Positions 23,531-33,758 of a stretch of DNA of 64,000 bases are shown piece after piece; position 1 is the first letter of the stretch, and every line of letters starts with the position of its first letter. Position numbers and translations under genes: made by a program. Origin of the DNA: Silene latifolia (Eukaryota; Streptophyta; Magnoliopsida; Caryophyllales; Caryophyllaceae); NCBI RefSeq assembly GCF_048544455.1, contig NC_133534.1, positions 35,402,217 through 35,466,216 on the forward strand, written 5' to 3'. Under the pieces are notes generated by a model that saw only the letters and a list, made by a program, of their open reading frames with translations, had not been told where the DNA came from and searched no databases.

Positions 23531-24957
23531 CTGCGGCAGTGCCATAGATACGTTTGATCTTTGTCACCAACCTTTAACTTTTTATTCATTACGTGTAATA
23601 TTTCGCTGGTCTGATCTAAAACATAAATTCCATTCATGGAGACTGCCTTGCCATAAATCATATTGTGTAATGAGAAAATGCAAGAATTATTCTCTATTAC
23701 AAATGAAAATCCAAGTTTGTCAAGTGCAGAAACAGAAATAATGTTTTTAGAAAGACTGGGTACATAATAGCAGTTATATAAAAATAACTCAAATCCGCTA
23801 GGAAGCTGGATCACATATGTTCCCCTCGAGACGGCAGCCACTCGTGCTCCATTCCCGACGCGCAGCGCCACCTCACCCTTTACGAGGGGTTCGATGTTTC
23901 GGAGCCCCTGCACATGATTACACAGATGAGAACCACAACCAGTATCAAGTACCCAAGTTCCGTAACTTGCGTGGTTAATCTCAATCATATGAATAAAAGT
24001 AGTAGAGGAAGAAAACATACCAACAGGTTTAACACGACCTGCCTTTATGTCCTCATGGTATACGGGACATGTACGCCTCCAATGCCCAGTCTTGTGGAAA
24101 TGGTGACACTCCATGTTACCATCCTTGCTCTTTGTAGCGCCTGATGAGTTGCTCGACTCACCAAGACCACTCTTACCTGAACCCGACTTCTTAAACTTCG
24201 CCTTACCTACTGGTAGGTCTGCTTTAGCTTTGCCCTTACCCTTGCCTTTGTTTGACACGACGAGAACATCCTGTTTCATGCTCCCACTGAACTTCATGTC
24301 CTTCTCGGTCTGTACGAGAAGGGAGTGCAGTTCAAGGGGAGTTTTCTTCAAATCATTCATATAGTAATTCGCTCTGAATTGCGAAAAACCATTGTGGAGT
24401 GAGAGAAGCATGCGGTCGATCACAATGTTCTCGCTGATCTTACAATCAAAGGTCTCCAGCTTCTCGACATTCTCAATCATGCTGAGAATGTGTGGGCTAA
24501 CTGGTTGGCCCTTCTGGAGTCTCGCATCAAAGAAGCGAGTGGTATGCTCATAGGTCACGATTCTCGGTGCTTTCGAGAATTCCTTGGTGAGCGTGGTGAA
24601 AATCTTGTTCGCACCATGGGCTATGAAGCGTTTCTGCAAATTGGGTTCCATTGCAAAAATGAGTACGTTTTTAATCGCACCCGCTTCCATACAGAAATCA
24701 TTAAACTTGGTGATTTCAGCAGCTCTAGCCGTGGGACCTGGGTTTGCCGGGATGGGCTCTAATAGATATTTGAGCTTCCGTCAGCGGCGGCAAAGCATTC
24801 CGTAATGCCGCCTCCCGCACCGCGAAGTTTGATCCATCATTCTTGATCGAGTAGACCGATTCATCCGATTCATGAAGATCCGAAGCCAGGACTCACGGTC
24901 CAATGTGGCACTTGGCATTGGGTTATCGTAGAACCACCATTTGTTATTAGCAGTTTA
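23518..24957 (-). pseudogene. copia gag and protease
   Basis: The main frame runs from 24690 to 23518. It carries the gag core, a Lys/Gly/Ser-rich linker, one zinc knuckle, and the protease site WVLDTGCGSHLCN followed by ILLING-type copia protease sequence and the start of the pre-integrase domain. The knuckle is defective: CHHFHKTGHWRRTC has Phe where the second Cys of CX2CX4HX4C belongs. Gag-like sequence in another frame continues upstream to about 24957 (YDNPMPSATLDRESWL) with a break near 24765. The true start codon is not certain. Another break near 23530 ends the frame in the HHCC region. Confidence 0.85.
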
Positions 24958-26270
24958 AAAGTTCGTGATCTACACTGAAAAAGAAAGAAAAACAAAAACG
25001 AAATAAGCAACTCATCGAGGTGATTTAAGTCTATTTAAAACTTCATTTTAACGTGTAGACTTGCGCACTTGCATAATTGATCTCCCTCAAGAATGATACA
25101 AGTGATCCCAAGACTCAATTTCTGTAAATTGATAAGCCAACTGTTTAGCTAATTCTTCCGGAAGAACTCTTGGTCGATAGATTTCCGTAAATCCTATCTA
25201 TAGTCCACCATAGTCACAGGATCGTACGAGTGACCATAGTGTTGAGATAAAATAGGTCAATCGGTTCCAACTTACCCGACGTAGAAGGGGTCATATTATG
25301 CCTACCGACGAAGAAGGGACTCATTGGAGTTTGACCTAGAAAGACCGTTCTCAATTTTTGTTTATACGAGGAAGATCCCATCAACTAAATTATAATTCAT
25401 ATTAAGTGAACGAATAACTAGCGTCTGCGTGAATGAATTAATTTGGGTGATGGCTTAAAAATCGTGTGACATGAGAATGTCAAAGAAAACTAACTCGTGA
25501 CCTCTATATGTGTCAGTTTTCATGCAATAAATTGGTGGTTTGGTTTTTAGGCGGAATATGATGCATATTATCGTTGCGAAAAATAAATAAAAGAATGCAA
25601 TACGTAAATAAAATTCCTAGTGTGGCCTATCCTAATAAAAAGAACATAAAACAACTTTGGAATCCACCGTTGGACCCGAGAAGCTTGTCTTGATGTTCCA
25701 TCTTGATCCATGTAGCGGGAGTGAACATCCGGTCTCCATCTTTGGTCTTCTCAAAAATTACAATTAAAATTACAAAATATAAACCTATTTACATTCTAAT
25801 TAAAAACTGTAATTACAAGTGAAAAATCCAAAATGGAGATACAAGATCTCAAAATACAACCAAGACCGTGTTCCATCATTACGGTAACACGTTCTACTAA
25901 GGCCACACTAAGTTACAACCGTTTGTAAAATAAATAAATACGTAATATAAAGCATTCACGGCATTCAAATCAACGATAAAAGAAAATGCATCAACTAAAA
26001 CAAATTCATTCGTGACATAATTCCGTAATTATGTTAAATTTATCCAAACCACCTTTTAATGATTAAAATTCATGTGATAAAACCGCTTCTATCAATTTAA
26101 TTTTAATCTAATACAATCCGTTACTTTAAATACGCTTTAAAATAACTTAATGGTACGTGTGTGAACCGTTTCACAATCATAGCGAGTGTACAATATCCGT
26201 ATAAAGTACATATTGTGGCCAAAAGAAAATTTAAAGCAAAATGAATAAATTTTCAAAGTCAGCCGAACAA
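24958..26270 (-). other. copia leader, gag-proximal part
   Basis: AT-rich sequence between PBS and gag with no gene. It is part of an unusually long (~1.9 kb) untranslated leader. Confidence 0.6.
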
Positions 26271-26560
26271 AAATCCCTCGATCCAGGGGACACGGGTGCT
26301 TGATCGAGGAACAAAGGGCTCGATCGATCGAACGCTAGTCGATCGAGAGGTTGCCAAACAGAAAGTACTCGATCGACAGTACTGGAGGTCGATCGAGGGC
26401 TTTTATCAGCAAATCTGCTCGATCGAGTACGAGGACTCCTCGATCGAGCAGTGGGGTTTTGAAAGTGGTCGATCGAGTGCATCAAGGACTCGATCGAGTA
26501 AAAACTAGACAGAAAAACCACTCGATCGATTAAAAACTTGCTCGATCGAGTACAAAAGTT
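26271..26560. repeat. palindrome cluster V (CTCGATCGAG) in copia leader
   Basis: At least eleven copies of CTCGATCGAG-type palindromes (CTTGATCGAGG, CTCGATCGATCGAAC, GTCGATCGAGAGG, CTCGATCGACAG, CTCGATCGAGTACG, CTCGATCGAGCAG and others) occur in ~290 bp, about 300-590 nt downstream of the primer site. This element is unrelated by sequence to the gypsy element holding clusters I-IV. Overlapping ORFs on both strands here are translation artefacts. Confidence 0.85.
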
Positions 26561-26856
26561 TCTGGAAATGCAAAACCCTCGTGAAAACTCGTTTTGACGA
26601 AACAAAACAAACGTAATTTTGATCAAAACGCATAAGAACAATTTTACAACCTGACAAAACTTGACATATTGTTATAATCTCCGTATAAAACAACAATATG
26701 CACAAAAACAAATCGAAAATAAGATGAAACAACCGTGTAAAACATGTCACGGTTTCAAAAATTTCTGCCGTGTATACAAGGCACGGTTTTTCGAGACAAA
26801 TACAATCGTTTCAAAATCGTTTTATGAAAAATCACAAAGAAAATTTACGTGGCCTC

Positions 26857-26868
26857 GCTCTGATACCA
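26857..26868 (-). other. primer binding site, initiator tRNA-Met type
   Basis: The minus strand reads TGGTATCAGAGC, complementary to the 3' end of tRNA-iMet, 2 bp inside the 5' LTR (26871). Usual for copia elements. Confidence 0.9.
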
Positions 26869-26870
26869 CT

Positions 26871-27860
26871 TGTAGGGCAATATCCGTATAAGACCCTTTA
26901 AATATAGGACTATAACGTAAATTTAACATGTGAAATATGGTCATAAACGAAATACAATACAGAAACAACAAAGATAAAGAATCAACCTCGGGTCCTTTGT
27001 AGTGCGGCGTAAAGAACAGAAATCAACAGAGATTTCCTCCTAATTGTTGCACCCAAGACCGTCTGAGACTATGCCCTTGTGCTAGAAATGCTCTCTAATT
27101 GACTTGCAATATCGAGAGAGCTATTGTGAGGTTTTTCAGATGTGAGATCTAGGTTTCAGAGAGAAATGATCTCCAAACCCCTAGTTTTTTTGTAAATGAA
27201 AATCGCTAGGTCAAAAGGAGAGAGAGCCTCTCCTTTTGTTGCCTCGGTCCGCGGGTCATGAGAGGGGGGAGTGGGCTTTCCACTTTCTCCTCATTTAACT
27301 CGTGATCCGTCTGATCCGACCCGTCTCGCTAAAATGTATATGACACGGTTTATATTATAAATCGTCATCGGTTATCGGCTATTAAAATATCAACTAATAA
27401 CACGGGTTAGTTGAATTATTAATGCATGTCCGACAAAGACGATATTGTATAATTTATTCAATATACATTAATTAAATATAAATCGTTTATATTCAATTTA
27501 CGAATTAACTGCTTAATTCGCCTTAGCCATTATTATTTAATCCGTATTAAATAAAATATCTCAACATCACATTTTGACTAATTATTAGTCAAATAACTCA
27601 GACTAACTGGTTAGTCAAATTTGGCATCTACATGACTGTATTTTCATACTGTCACATCTCTCAAACGTATCCTATAGGTGTGACTTTTAGGGACCAGTTG
27701 ATCACCGCCCTCTGTATGACAATAACGTCAAACTTATCTAGCAAGCCAACAGTTATTGATAAACGTGGATCAACTGATAATAATACCAAAAGTATGCCCT
27801 TTGATCCTTTTAGAGATTTATAAGTCCTTGCACTAACTGTTAAGGACACCAACCCCAACA
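26871..27860 (-). repeat. 5' LTR of the copia element
   Basis: 990 bp, flanked on the right by CCATA (27861-27865), which equals 19050-19054. Differences from the other LTR include AAACCCCTAG for AAACCCTAAT near 27177 and GACTAACTGG for AACTAATCGG near 27601. Confidence 0.95.
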
Positions 27861-28768
27861 CCATACACCATATACCAGACACCATACACCATACAATATC
27901 ACGACATATCAGTAGATTAGTTTAGTTTTTTGGTTCGGCGTTGTTTTTGCTCTTATTTTCAGGATCTAAACTCTGTAATTTTTTCTTCTCTTCTCTTTTA
28001 ATTTTATTCTAGTATTAATTCTTTTTCCTTGCATCTCTTAGTTTAATTATCTCTTTAGTTTCTCTTATTCCTTTTACATTTTTTTTTAATTCATGTTGAA
28101 TTCCCTCGATCATCATCCTATTATGTTTAATCTAGTTATCGTAATTGTTGTTGTTATTAGTTTTATTCCAATTATGAGTGGCTAATTCCCTTACTAGGAT
28201 TTAGGGGAACCATGAAGGAATGACGGTAGTTAAATAGTTTTGCAGATCAGATGCTTGTTTCATGTCTATGTTGTTATTAGTATCATTTAATGGTAATTAG
28301 ACAGTTAATGTGCATAGCTGTTTTATTAATTTGGCAAACTTTGACCTAGATCGGAAGATTGGAAGAAGTGAGACCTGCTACAATTCTTTAGGATACTCTA
28401 ATGAGGGCGGAAGCTAATTTAGTAGTATTTTAGGGTGAATAGCGGACCGGAAGAACCTTTTCAGTACCCCTTAGACCGACGCATGTGACTAATCTGCGAC
28501 CTAGACTATGAACATAGTACATTCATTGATGACCCGACAATCTTAGTTCCCTTTCTCTCTATTGTTAGATTTATTTACTTCTCATTGTTTAGTTAGATTA
28601 GTTAGTTATAAATTCAACCAAGAACCCCCACTTGTGATGACATCTGACAGACTTAGTTGAGCAAGTAGATACAATAGCCTCCCTGTGGATTCGACCCCGA
28701 CTTCCCTAGCTGCATTAGTTAGAGACATTTTAGGTTTATCTTTTATAGGGTTGAAACAATCCTCATCA
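27861..28768 (+). repeat. 3' LTR of the gypsy element, second part
   Basis: Continues 18296-19054 after the copia insertion and matches 13790-14692. It ends CCTCATCA at 28768, so the rejoined LTR is about 1.66 kb. Confidence 0.9.
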
Positions 28769-28814
28769 TATACAATCCCTCCATCCTATGGATTTCAAAG
28801 ATGTCGTGAACTTC
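28769..28814 (-). pseudogene. ATHILA ORF1-like fragment, distal piece
   Basis: The minus strand reads EVHDIFEIHRMEGLY, which fits directly after the LGIEGEV end of the 30199-30400 fragment if the solo LTR is ignored. Bases 28810-28814 (ACTTC) are the left copy of the solo-LTR target duplication. Confidence 0.6.
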
Positions 28815-28932
28815 TGTAATACCCGCTCTGTTGGGGACCCGTTGACTGACCTATTGACAAAGGGAGAGCATTAGCAAGGGAGACGGGAGGGATTAGTTGA
28901 CCAATGTAACTCGTTACTCGACCTAGTATTGG

Positions 28933-29012
28933 CCACTCAGCCGAGTAGTTAAGATACTCGACCGATTGGGGCGTACTCGGCCGACTATGTCTATACTCGA
29001 CCGAGTACCTCG
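28933..29012. promoter_or_regulatory. palindrome cluster VI (ACTCGACCGAGT) in U3 of solo LTR
   Basis: ACTCAGCCGAGT, ACTCGACCGA, ACTCGGCCGA and ACTCGACCGAGT occur in 80 bp ending about 12 bp before TTATTATAAAA. The arms ACTCG/CGAGT are the same as in clusters I-V, with a different 2-nt centre. Confidence 0.65.
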
Positions 29013-29091
29013 TCGGTCAGCATGTTATTATAAAACGCGGAGTCTTAAACGAAATCATTTTCGATGGTTCCTTTCTCTTTTCCTAGACCTA

Positions 29092-29092
29092 A

Positions 29093-29148
<56 letters not shown>
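29092..29148 (+). repeat. (CT)n microsatellite
   Basis: TCTCTC run within the LTR transcribed region. It creates the Ser/Leu and Arg/Glu repeat frames around 28966-29282, which are not genes. Confidence 0.9.
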
Positions 29149-30198
29149 AATTCTCATATCTCACTCTACACATCTTGGGTGGCCTTGAACAATTATCCGA
29201 GAAGGGAGATGGGCTATGCATGGATTTATCGTGTCGGGTAATCATCGTCGGCATTGGTCTGCGTCTCAAGGTAAGTGTATGATTAGTTGTCGTCTTTTAG
29301 TAGATCTTGAATAACTTAGTGATAGGGTTAAATTGCTACTTGTAGGATTCGATGTGGAGTCTTGCTTGGCTTGTATGATGAAGACACTCTCATGGAATAG
29401 CGAAAAGGTAGGGTTTCCCTACTCAGTTGTCTGATTAATTAGATATGAGATTATGATAATTGATTATTGGCATGATTACTATTATTTTATTGTGATTGTG
29501 GTATACTGGATGATTTGGTTTGGTTTGTTGTGATTCTTGAGGTGCGTCCTCGGCTGAGTAGAGTCATCATCGGGAATGGCTTCACGCCCTTGATTCGCCC
29601 CTTGTGATTTCCATCACAAGGGGGGATGTGCACATTAATGAACCCGGGTTATGTGCTCATTGCGATGAGCGGGGCTTAGGTAGGCATGGTTGTGGCCCCC
29701 ACTGGCGGTGAGGATTACCTGTTGCGATGGGTAATTTGGCAGGGCTACACATTTCAATATGTAGTCAGTTATTGATTGATAATGGAGAGGGAGATTGACA
29801 TTGTAATTGAATTGGTTGCATTGTTTGTTTGTGTATTCTTATCTTGGTTATACTATTGAGACCCTGTTATTGTTTTCAAAATTGTGGTGACCCATTCGAG
29901 AATGGTGAGCAGTTGGTTTAACAGGTGTTGGTTGATATATTGCTTACGGGACGCGAAGGGGGAACCGAGTCATCACGATGTCTAGCTTGTGGCCGCTGTA
30001 ACTTATGCTTAGTAGTCCTTTAGTTGTTTCAGAGTTGTAACCTTTTGTTATGTTGTATAAGCTGTAAGAAACTTATAATAAAACGTTGTTATTATTTATT
30101 TGATTTACTTACTTCGGGAAACCGTGATGGTAACGCCCTTACTTATTGGGGAAGGTCTTGTTAAGGCTCCTTGGTATAAGGGGGGGTGTTATGTTACA

Positions 30199-30400
30199 AC
30201 TTCCCCTTCTATTCCCAACTCCTTGAAAGAATCTTTCGACACACACCTAGTCGGGGCTATACGCCTCTCGGCTAAGCTAAGAAATGTGTTCATGTAGGCC
30301 TCACTTTCGAACACAATGCTAGGAAATCTCGGGGTTTGAATCACAGGATGGGGCCTTTGGGGATCGCCGGGGTTGCTTTCCACGATTGCTTCTTATGTTC
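30199..30400 (-). pseudogene. ATHILA ORF1-like fragment, proximal piece
   Basis: An open frame from 30383 contains FESEAYMNTFLSLAERRIAP, then TRCV and LGIEGEV. It fits the ATHILA ORF1 pattern of a phenylalanine-rich helix, then R-x-I-x-PTR, then L-x-x-LGI. The frame continues at 28814-28769 after removal of the solo LTR. The gypsy element ending at 28768 abuts the other side, so one ORF1 copy was the target of two insertions. Confidence 0.6.
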
Positions 30401-31336
30401 CTTGACATGCTACAAAACCGATTCAAAAAACGAGATACCGGAAGGAAAGATGAGGATTAAACAAATTTGGAAATGAATTTAAATTTCCCCAACACTCTTA
30501 ATTGATTAGCAATAACTTGAAAAAAAATTTGGCATGGTTTTCTTTATATTTTAATCAACCAAAATTACTTAAGACACACGTTTTTCGGAAAAATAAGAAA
30601 TTTGTGAAATTGCGCAACAATTTAAACCCAATCTAAGCATCATAAAATTAAATTTAATGGTTATCAAACCTTTGGCAAAATTAAATCAAGAATGAAGTTT
30701 AGACATCAAAATTTCCGGTATACCATCTTATATCTCGAAAATTAGGGGATTTTTGAGACAATATGTCAAATTTTAAAACACTACCATATATTGTTATCAA
30801 GAATTTGAGTACAAAAAGGTGATTACAACAAGGATTAAGCATGAAAAATCAAAATTCGGGTATGCATACTACCCCACTTTGAAGCTTTGAAGAAGAATTT
30901 TAAGACACTTTCTCTACTTTAAGATCATACATGGCATTATCAACCAAGTTTGAATCACTATGAAGAAATTAAACCATGTTTTAAGTGTAAAATCAAAGTG
31001 TAGGCATACATGCTACAACTGTCGAAATTTTGACAACATTTGGGGTCAAATTTTCGATTTTGGTTGAAATATAGCATCACTAACATGGTTAGTAGTCTCA
31101 CAGAGCAATTAAACCAAGTTTTTAACATATGAAAAAACAAATTTTGGGCATTAAGACCCCAAATTTTCAAGATTTTAAGACAAAATTTTAAGACGAAATT
31201 TCAAATGTAAGACAAGATCTAGCATTAACAACAAAGGTTAAGCCTTTTTGAACAATTAATCCAATTAACAAACGCGAAAAATCAAATCTTTGGCCTTAAG
31301 AAACCTAATTTTGAAAGTCATCAATTTGGGGCAAGT
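30401..31336. repeat. AT-rich region with degenerate ~140-bp tandem units
   Basis: From about 30830, units recur with the pattern (GAAAAATCAAAxTTxGGGCAT ... AGCATxACxAACxxxGTT ... CAATTAAACCAAGTTTT), seen near 30840, 30975, 31120 and 31275. No gene. This may be the transcribed part of an LTR or the 5' region of an Athila element. Confidence 0.5.
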
Positions 31337-32657
31337 TGTAACACCCCGATCTACCAAAATGCATTACGAAGGCCTACCTTAGCAAATGAAAGTGCTACCA
31401 TCTCAGTTGCCTGAGGTAGTAAGAATCACAGTTACCATAATGAAACAGAAATGTAATGAAATATGGTTTAATCAAAGTTACAAATTCCAAAACTCCAACT
31501 GAAAGATAAAGTACAACTCAAACTGCTAATGTGTAAAGTATATTAAATGAAGAGTAGAAGCTAAAAGCATATGCTAGACTCAACGACATCCCATCCATCC
31601 CGAAAGTAAGCTCAATCATCCAAACCTGCTATACACCTTGCTCACCATTCCTCAATAGATCACCGCAGTTTTAAGAACAATGAAAGGGTCCGTCAAACAT
31701 ACAATCAATCATAAGACAACCATATAATATAAACTAATCCAATAATTCTATAACAATCAACCATTTCCAACTCCAAGTACTAGTTTCTGAACCGCAACTA
31801 GGACACGACTACACCCCGCAGTGAGTAGTCCTGCCAGATTACATATCGCAACAGGTAATCCACCCCAGCCAGTGGTAGACCGCAGTCCTACCACATAAAG
31901 TCTCGCTCATCGCAAGGAGCGAACCCAGATCATTAATGTGCACATACTCCTTGTGGCGAATCATGAGGGTGAATACCATCTTCCGACAATGGCTTCACAA
32001 CTGAATACTAATAACGCCACAATAATACCAAAACAACAATAATCATGGAAATACCTCATCATCTCGTAATCAACCATATAAAACACTAAGTAGGAAACCC
32101 CTACCTGACTAGCAATTCCAAACAAGCACAATAATCAAAGGCTAGAACAACTCATCTACGAAGTCCTCACATAATCAATGGTAATCAAGTAATACTACAT
32201 CACTAAAAAACTAATTACCCCCAATCTTAACCAACATTAGGGTTGCAACGAATATAAAATAATAGCAAAAGAAATGAGAAATAATACTTACAATTCGATT
32301 GACACAAGAATACGAAATCCGGCAGCCGAAAGCTAGATCATTGCTTACTTGATGATTAGAGTGATTAGGGAGGTTTTAGAGAAATGTTTTAGGTTTTAGA
32401 AACTGATTAACGAAATGATTATTGAAATATATAACTCCCTTATCATTCTATCAAACCGTGGAAAATACCCGCAACATATCGGGCACTCATTCGAGTACCA
32501 ACGACACTCAACCGAGTACACCCTACTTGACCAATTCCCCTAAACTCGGTTGAGTGTCACCAAGTCAGAAGTCTGACTCAAAACACCCTACGACGCACTC
32601 GGTCGAGTACAACCTACTCAACCGAGTATCATATACTCAGAATTGAGTAATATTACA
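31337..32657 (-). repeat. gypsy (chromovirus-like) LTR, minus orientation
   Basis: Runs from TGTAACACCCCG to GAGTAATATTACA. The middle (31800-31990, including TCATTAATGTGCACATA) is the reverse-complement homologue of the solo LTR at 28815-30198. Palindromes (ACTCAACCGAGTACA, ACTCGGTCGAGTAC, ACTCAACCGAGTAT) lie at 32483-32650 in U3, with a TATA-like ATATATAA at about 32428 on their transcription-downstream side. The 5-bp flanks (CAAGT and GATTC) do not match, so it is not a simple solo LTR. Confidence 0.7.
32483..32650. promoter_or_regulatory. palindrome cluster VII in U3
   Basis: Five to six ACTC(G/A)(G/A)(T/C)CGAGT-type words; see the LTR entry for 31337-32657. Confidence 0.6.
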
Positions 32658-33206
32658 GATTCAACATAATATTTTCATATGTACATCAATAATTGTATAT
32701 AAAGTTGATTACTGCCATGAATTAGACTAAAACATGCTAATTGATAAAACTTGAGGAAGTTAAAGTAGATCTAAACAAAATCAAATTGGGGAAAATAAGA
32801 GGAAAGAGGGAATCAATTATTTTACTTAATTAATTAAGATTAAGTAAGGCTAATGGGGTAGTAAACTTGAATGCTTTCAAGAATAGGCAACAATGAAGCT
32901 TTAGAATGATGTTTAGAGAGTTTTTGGTAGTTGAAGCTATGAACAATGAAGAAGATTGAAGGAGGTAAGAACAAGGCATATATACGAATGACTCAAAAAA
33001 TTTCTCAACCCAGAAAAGCGCACTCGCTCGAGTGCCGAGTCCACTCGGTTGAGTGCCCAGTTTCCAGAAATTTTCCAGATTTCTGGAAATTGGTCCACTC
33101 GGTCGAGTGCCCAGTACTCAGCCCAGTGTAGACTCACACTAGTTTGAGTGTTTCCCCTATGGCTTGTAATTTATGACTAAGATTTAAAGGTATCGTCCCT
33201 GCAACA
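32658..33206 (-). repeat. probable U3/promoter part of another minus-strand LTR
   Basis: Palindromes ACTCGCTCGAGTGCC, ACTCGGTTGAGTGCC and ACTCGGTCGAGTGCC (33019-33150) are followed in the minus direction by TATA-like GTATATATGC (plus 32976-32986). This repeats the U3 layout of the neighbouring LTRs. The left edge is cut by the LTR ending at 32657; a possible start, TGTTGCAGGG on the minus strand, is at 33206. Boundaries are uncertain. Confidence 0.45.
33019..33150. promoter_or_regulatory. palindrome cluster VIII
   Basis: Three strong words with centres CT, GT and GT, plus decayed copies, beside a TATA-like box. The opposed frames at 32937-33137 (-) and 32946-33131 (+) only translate the palindromes. 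Confidence 0.6.
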
Positions 33207-33758
33207 AAAGAGAAGGTCCGGGAGTCCACCGACTGTCGGTGACTCGTCCCCAGTTAGTTCGCGCATTATCATACTTACCGTCTCCAACGTGCTACTCCTA
33301 TACTAGTAGCTACGCTACTAGCAACTACTACTAGTCACACTCTATCGATAGCACTAACAATTACAAGCACACACGCGGTATCAAGATGCTAGAGAACGGG
33401 ACTACTCATCCAAATCAAACTCATTAGCCCCAAGGCATGTTATACACTTCAATTGTTTCGTCCGACTTTCAAATATCGTCATACATTATACCGTGGATAA
33501 CCACATAATGCAAGAAATTCATTAACTTGTCATAACAAATATGTATGCACATCACGTTTCACATAGCGTTCACCCATATCCATAATTATCCCCGTAGTTT
33601 ACCGGTTAAGACAATATGATCTAGTTTTGAAATGAGGACGCCTACTCATCCAAAACCGACCTCCTATCATACTCATGTCGGGTTCATTTTATTAGATACA
33701 CCTAGGTTCATTTTGGTTCATTGGTTTAGGTTCCAAAATCTTCGCTCTGATACCACTT
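33207..33758 (-). other. leader and PBS of a minus-strand gypsy element
   Basis: The minus strand reads TGGTATCAGAGCGAAG just inside the LTR that starts at 33759 (plus CGCTCTGATACCA, 33743-33755), an initiator tRNA-Met primer site. The remaining ~540 bp are untranslated leader; gag is missing, so the element is truncated here. Confidence 0.7.

Larger units (their letters stand above)
19055..27860 (-). mobile_element. full-length Ty1/copia retrotransposon, minus strand
   Basis: Two 990-bp LTRs (19055-20044 and 26871-27860) are bounded by TGTAGGGCAA and CCCCAACA and flanked by the 5-bp duplication CCATA (19050-19054 and 27861-27865). Minus-strand order: 5' LTR, tRNA-iMet primer site, ~1.9-kb leader, gag, protease, integrase, RT, RNase H, 3' noncoding, polypurine tract, 3' LTR. 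That gag-PR-IN-RT-RH order defines copia. By eye the LTRs differ at roughly a dozen positions, so insertion is recent. Three frame breaks in the coding region mean this copy cannot make a full polyprotein. It split the 3' LTR of the older gypsy element. Confidence 0.95.
28815..30198 (+). repeat. solo LTR of a gypsy (chromovirus-like) element
   Basis: 1384 bp with inverted ends TGTAATACCC and GTTATGTTACA, flanked by the perfect 5-bp duplication ACTTC (28810-28814 and 30199-30203). There is no PBS, coding region or second LTR, so it is a solo LTR left by LTR-LTR recombination. Its U3 holds ACTCGACCGAGTAC-type palindromes (28933-29010), then a TATA-like TTATTATAAAA (~29024) and a CT microsatellite (29092-29148). 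The block GATGTGCACATTAATGA (~29623) is shared with the LTRs at 31337 and 33759. Confidence 0.9.

Noticed and set aside
13528..26560. CTCGATCGAG arrays as a CRISPR-like array
   Set aside because: The repeats are 10-14 bp palindromes with irregular spacing inside plant LTR elements; no repeat/spacer regularity or cas genes.
28966..29282. ORFs rich in Ser/Leu or Arg/Glu
   Set aside because: They translate the CT microsatellite within a solo LTR.
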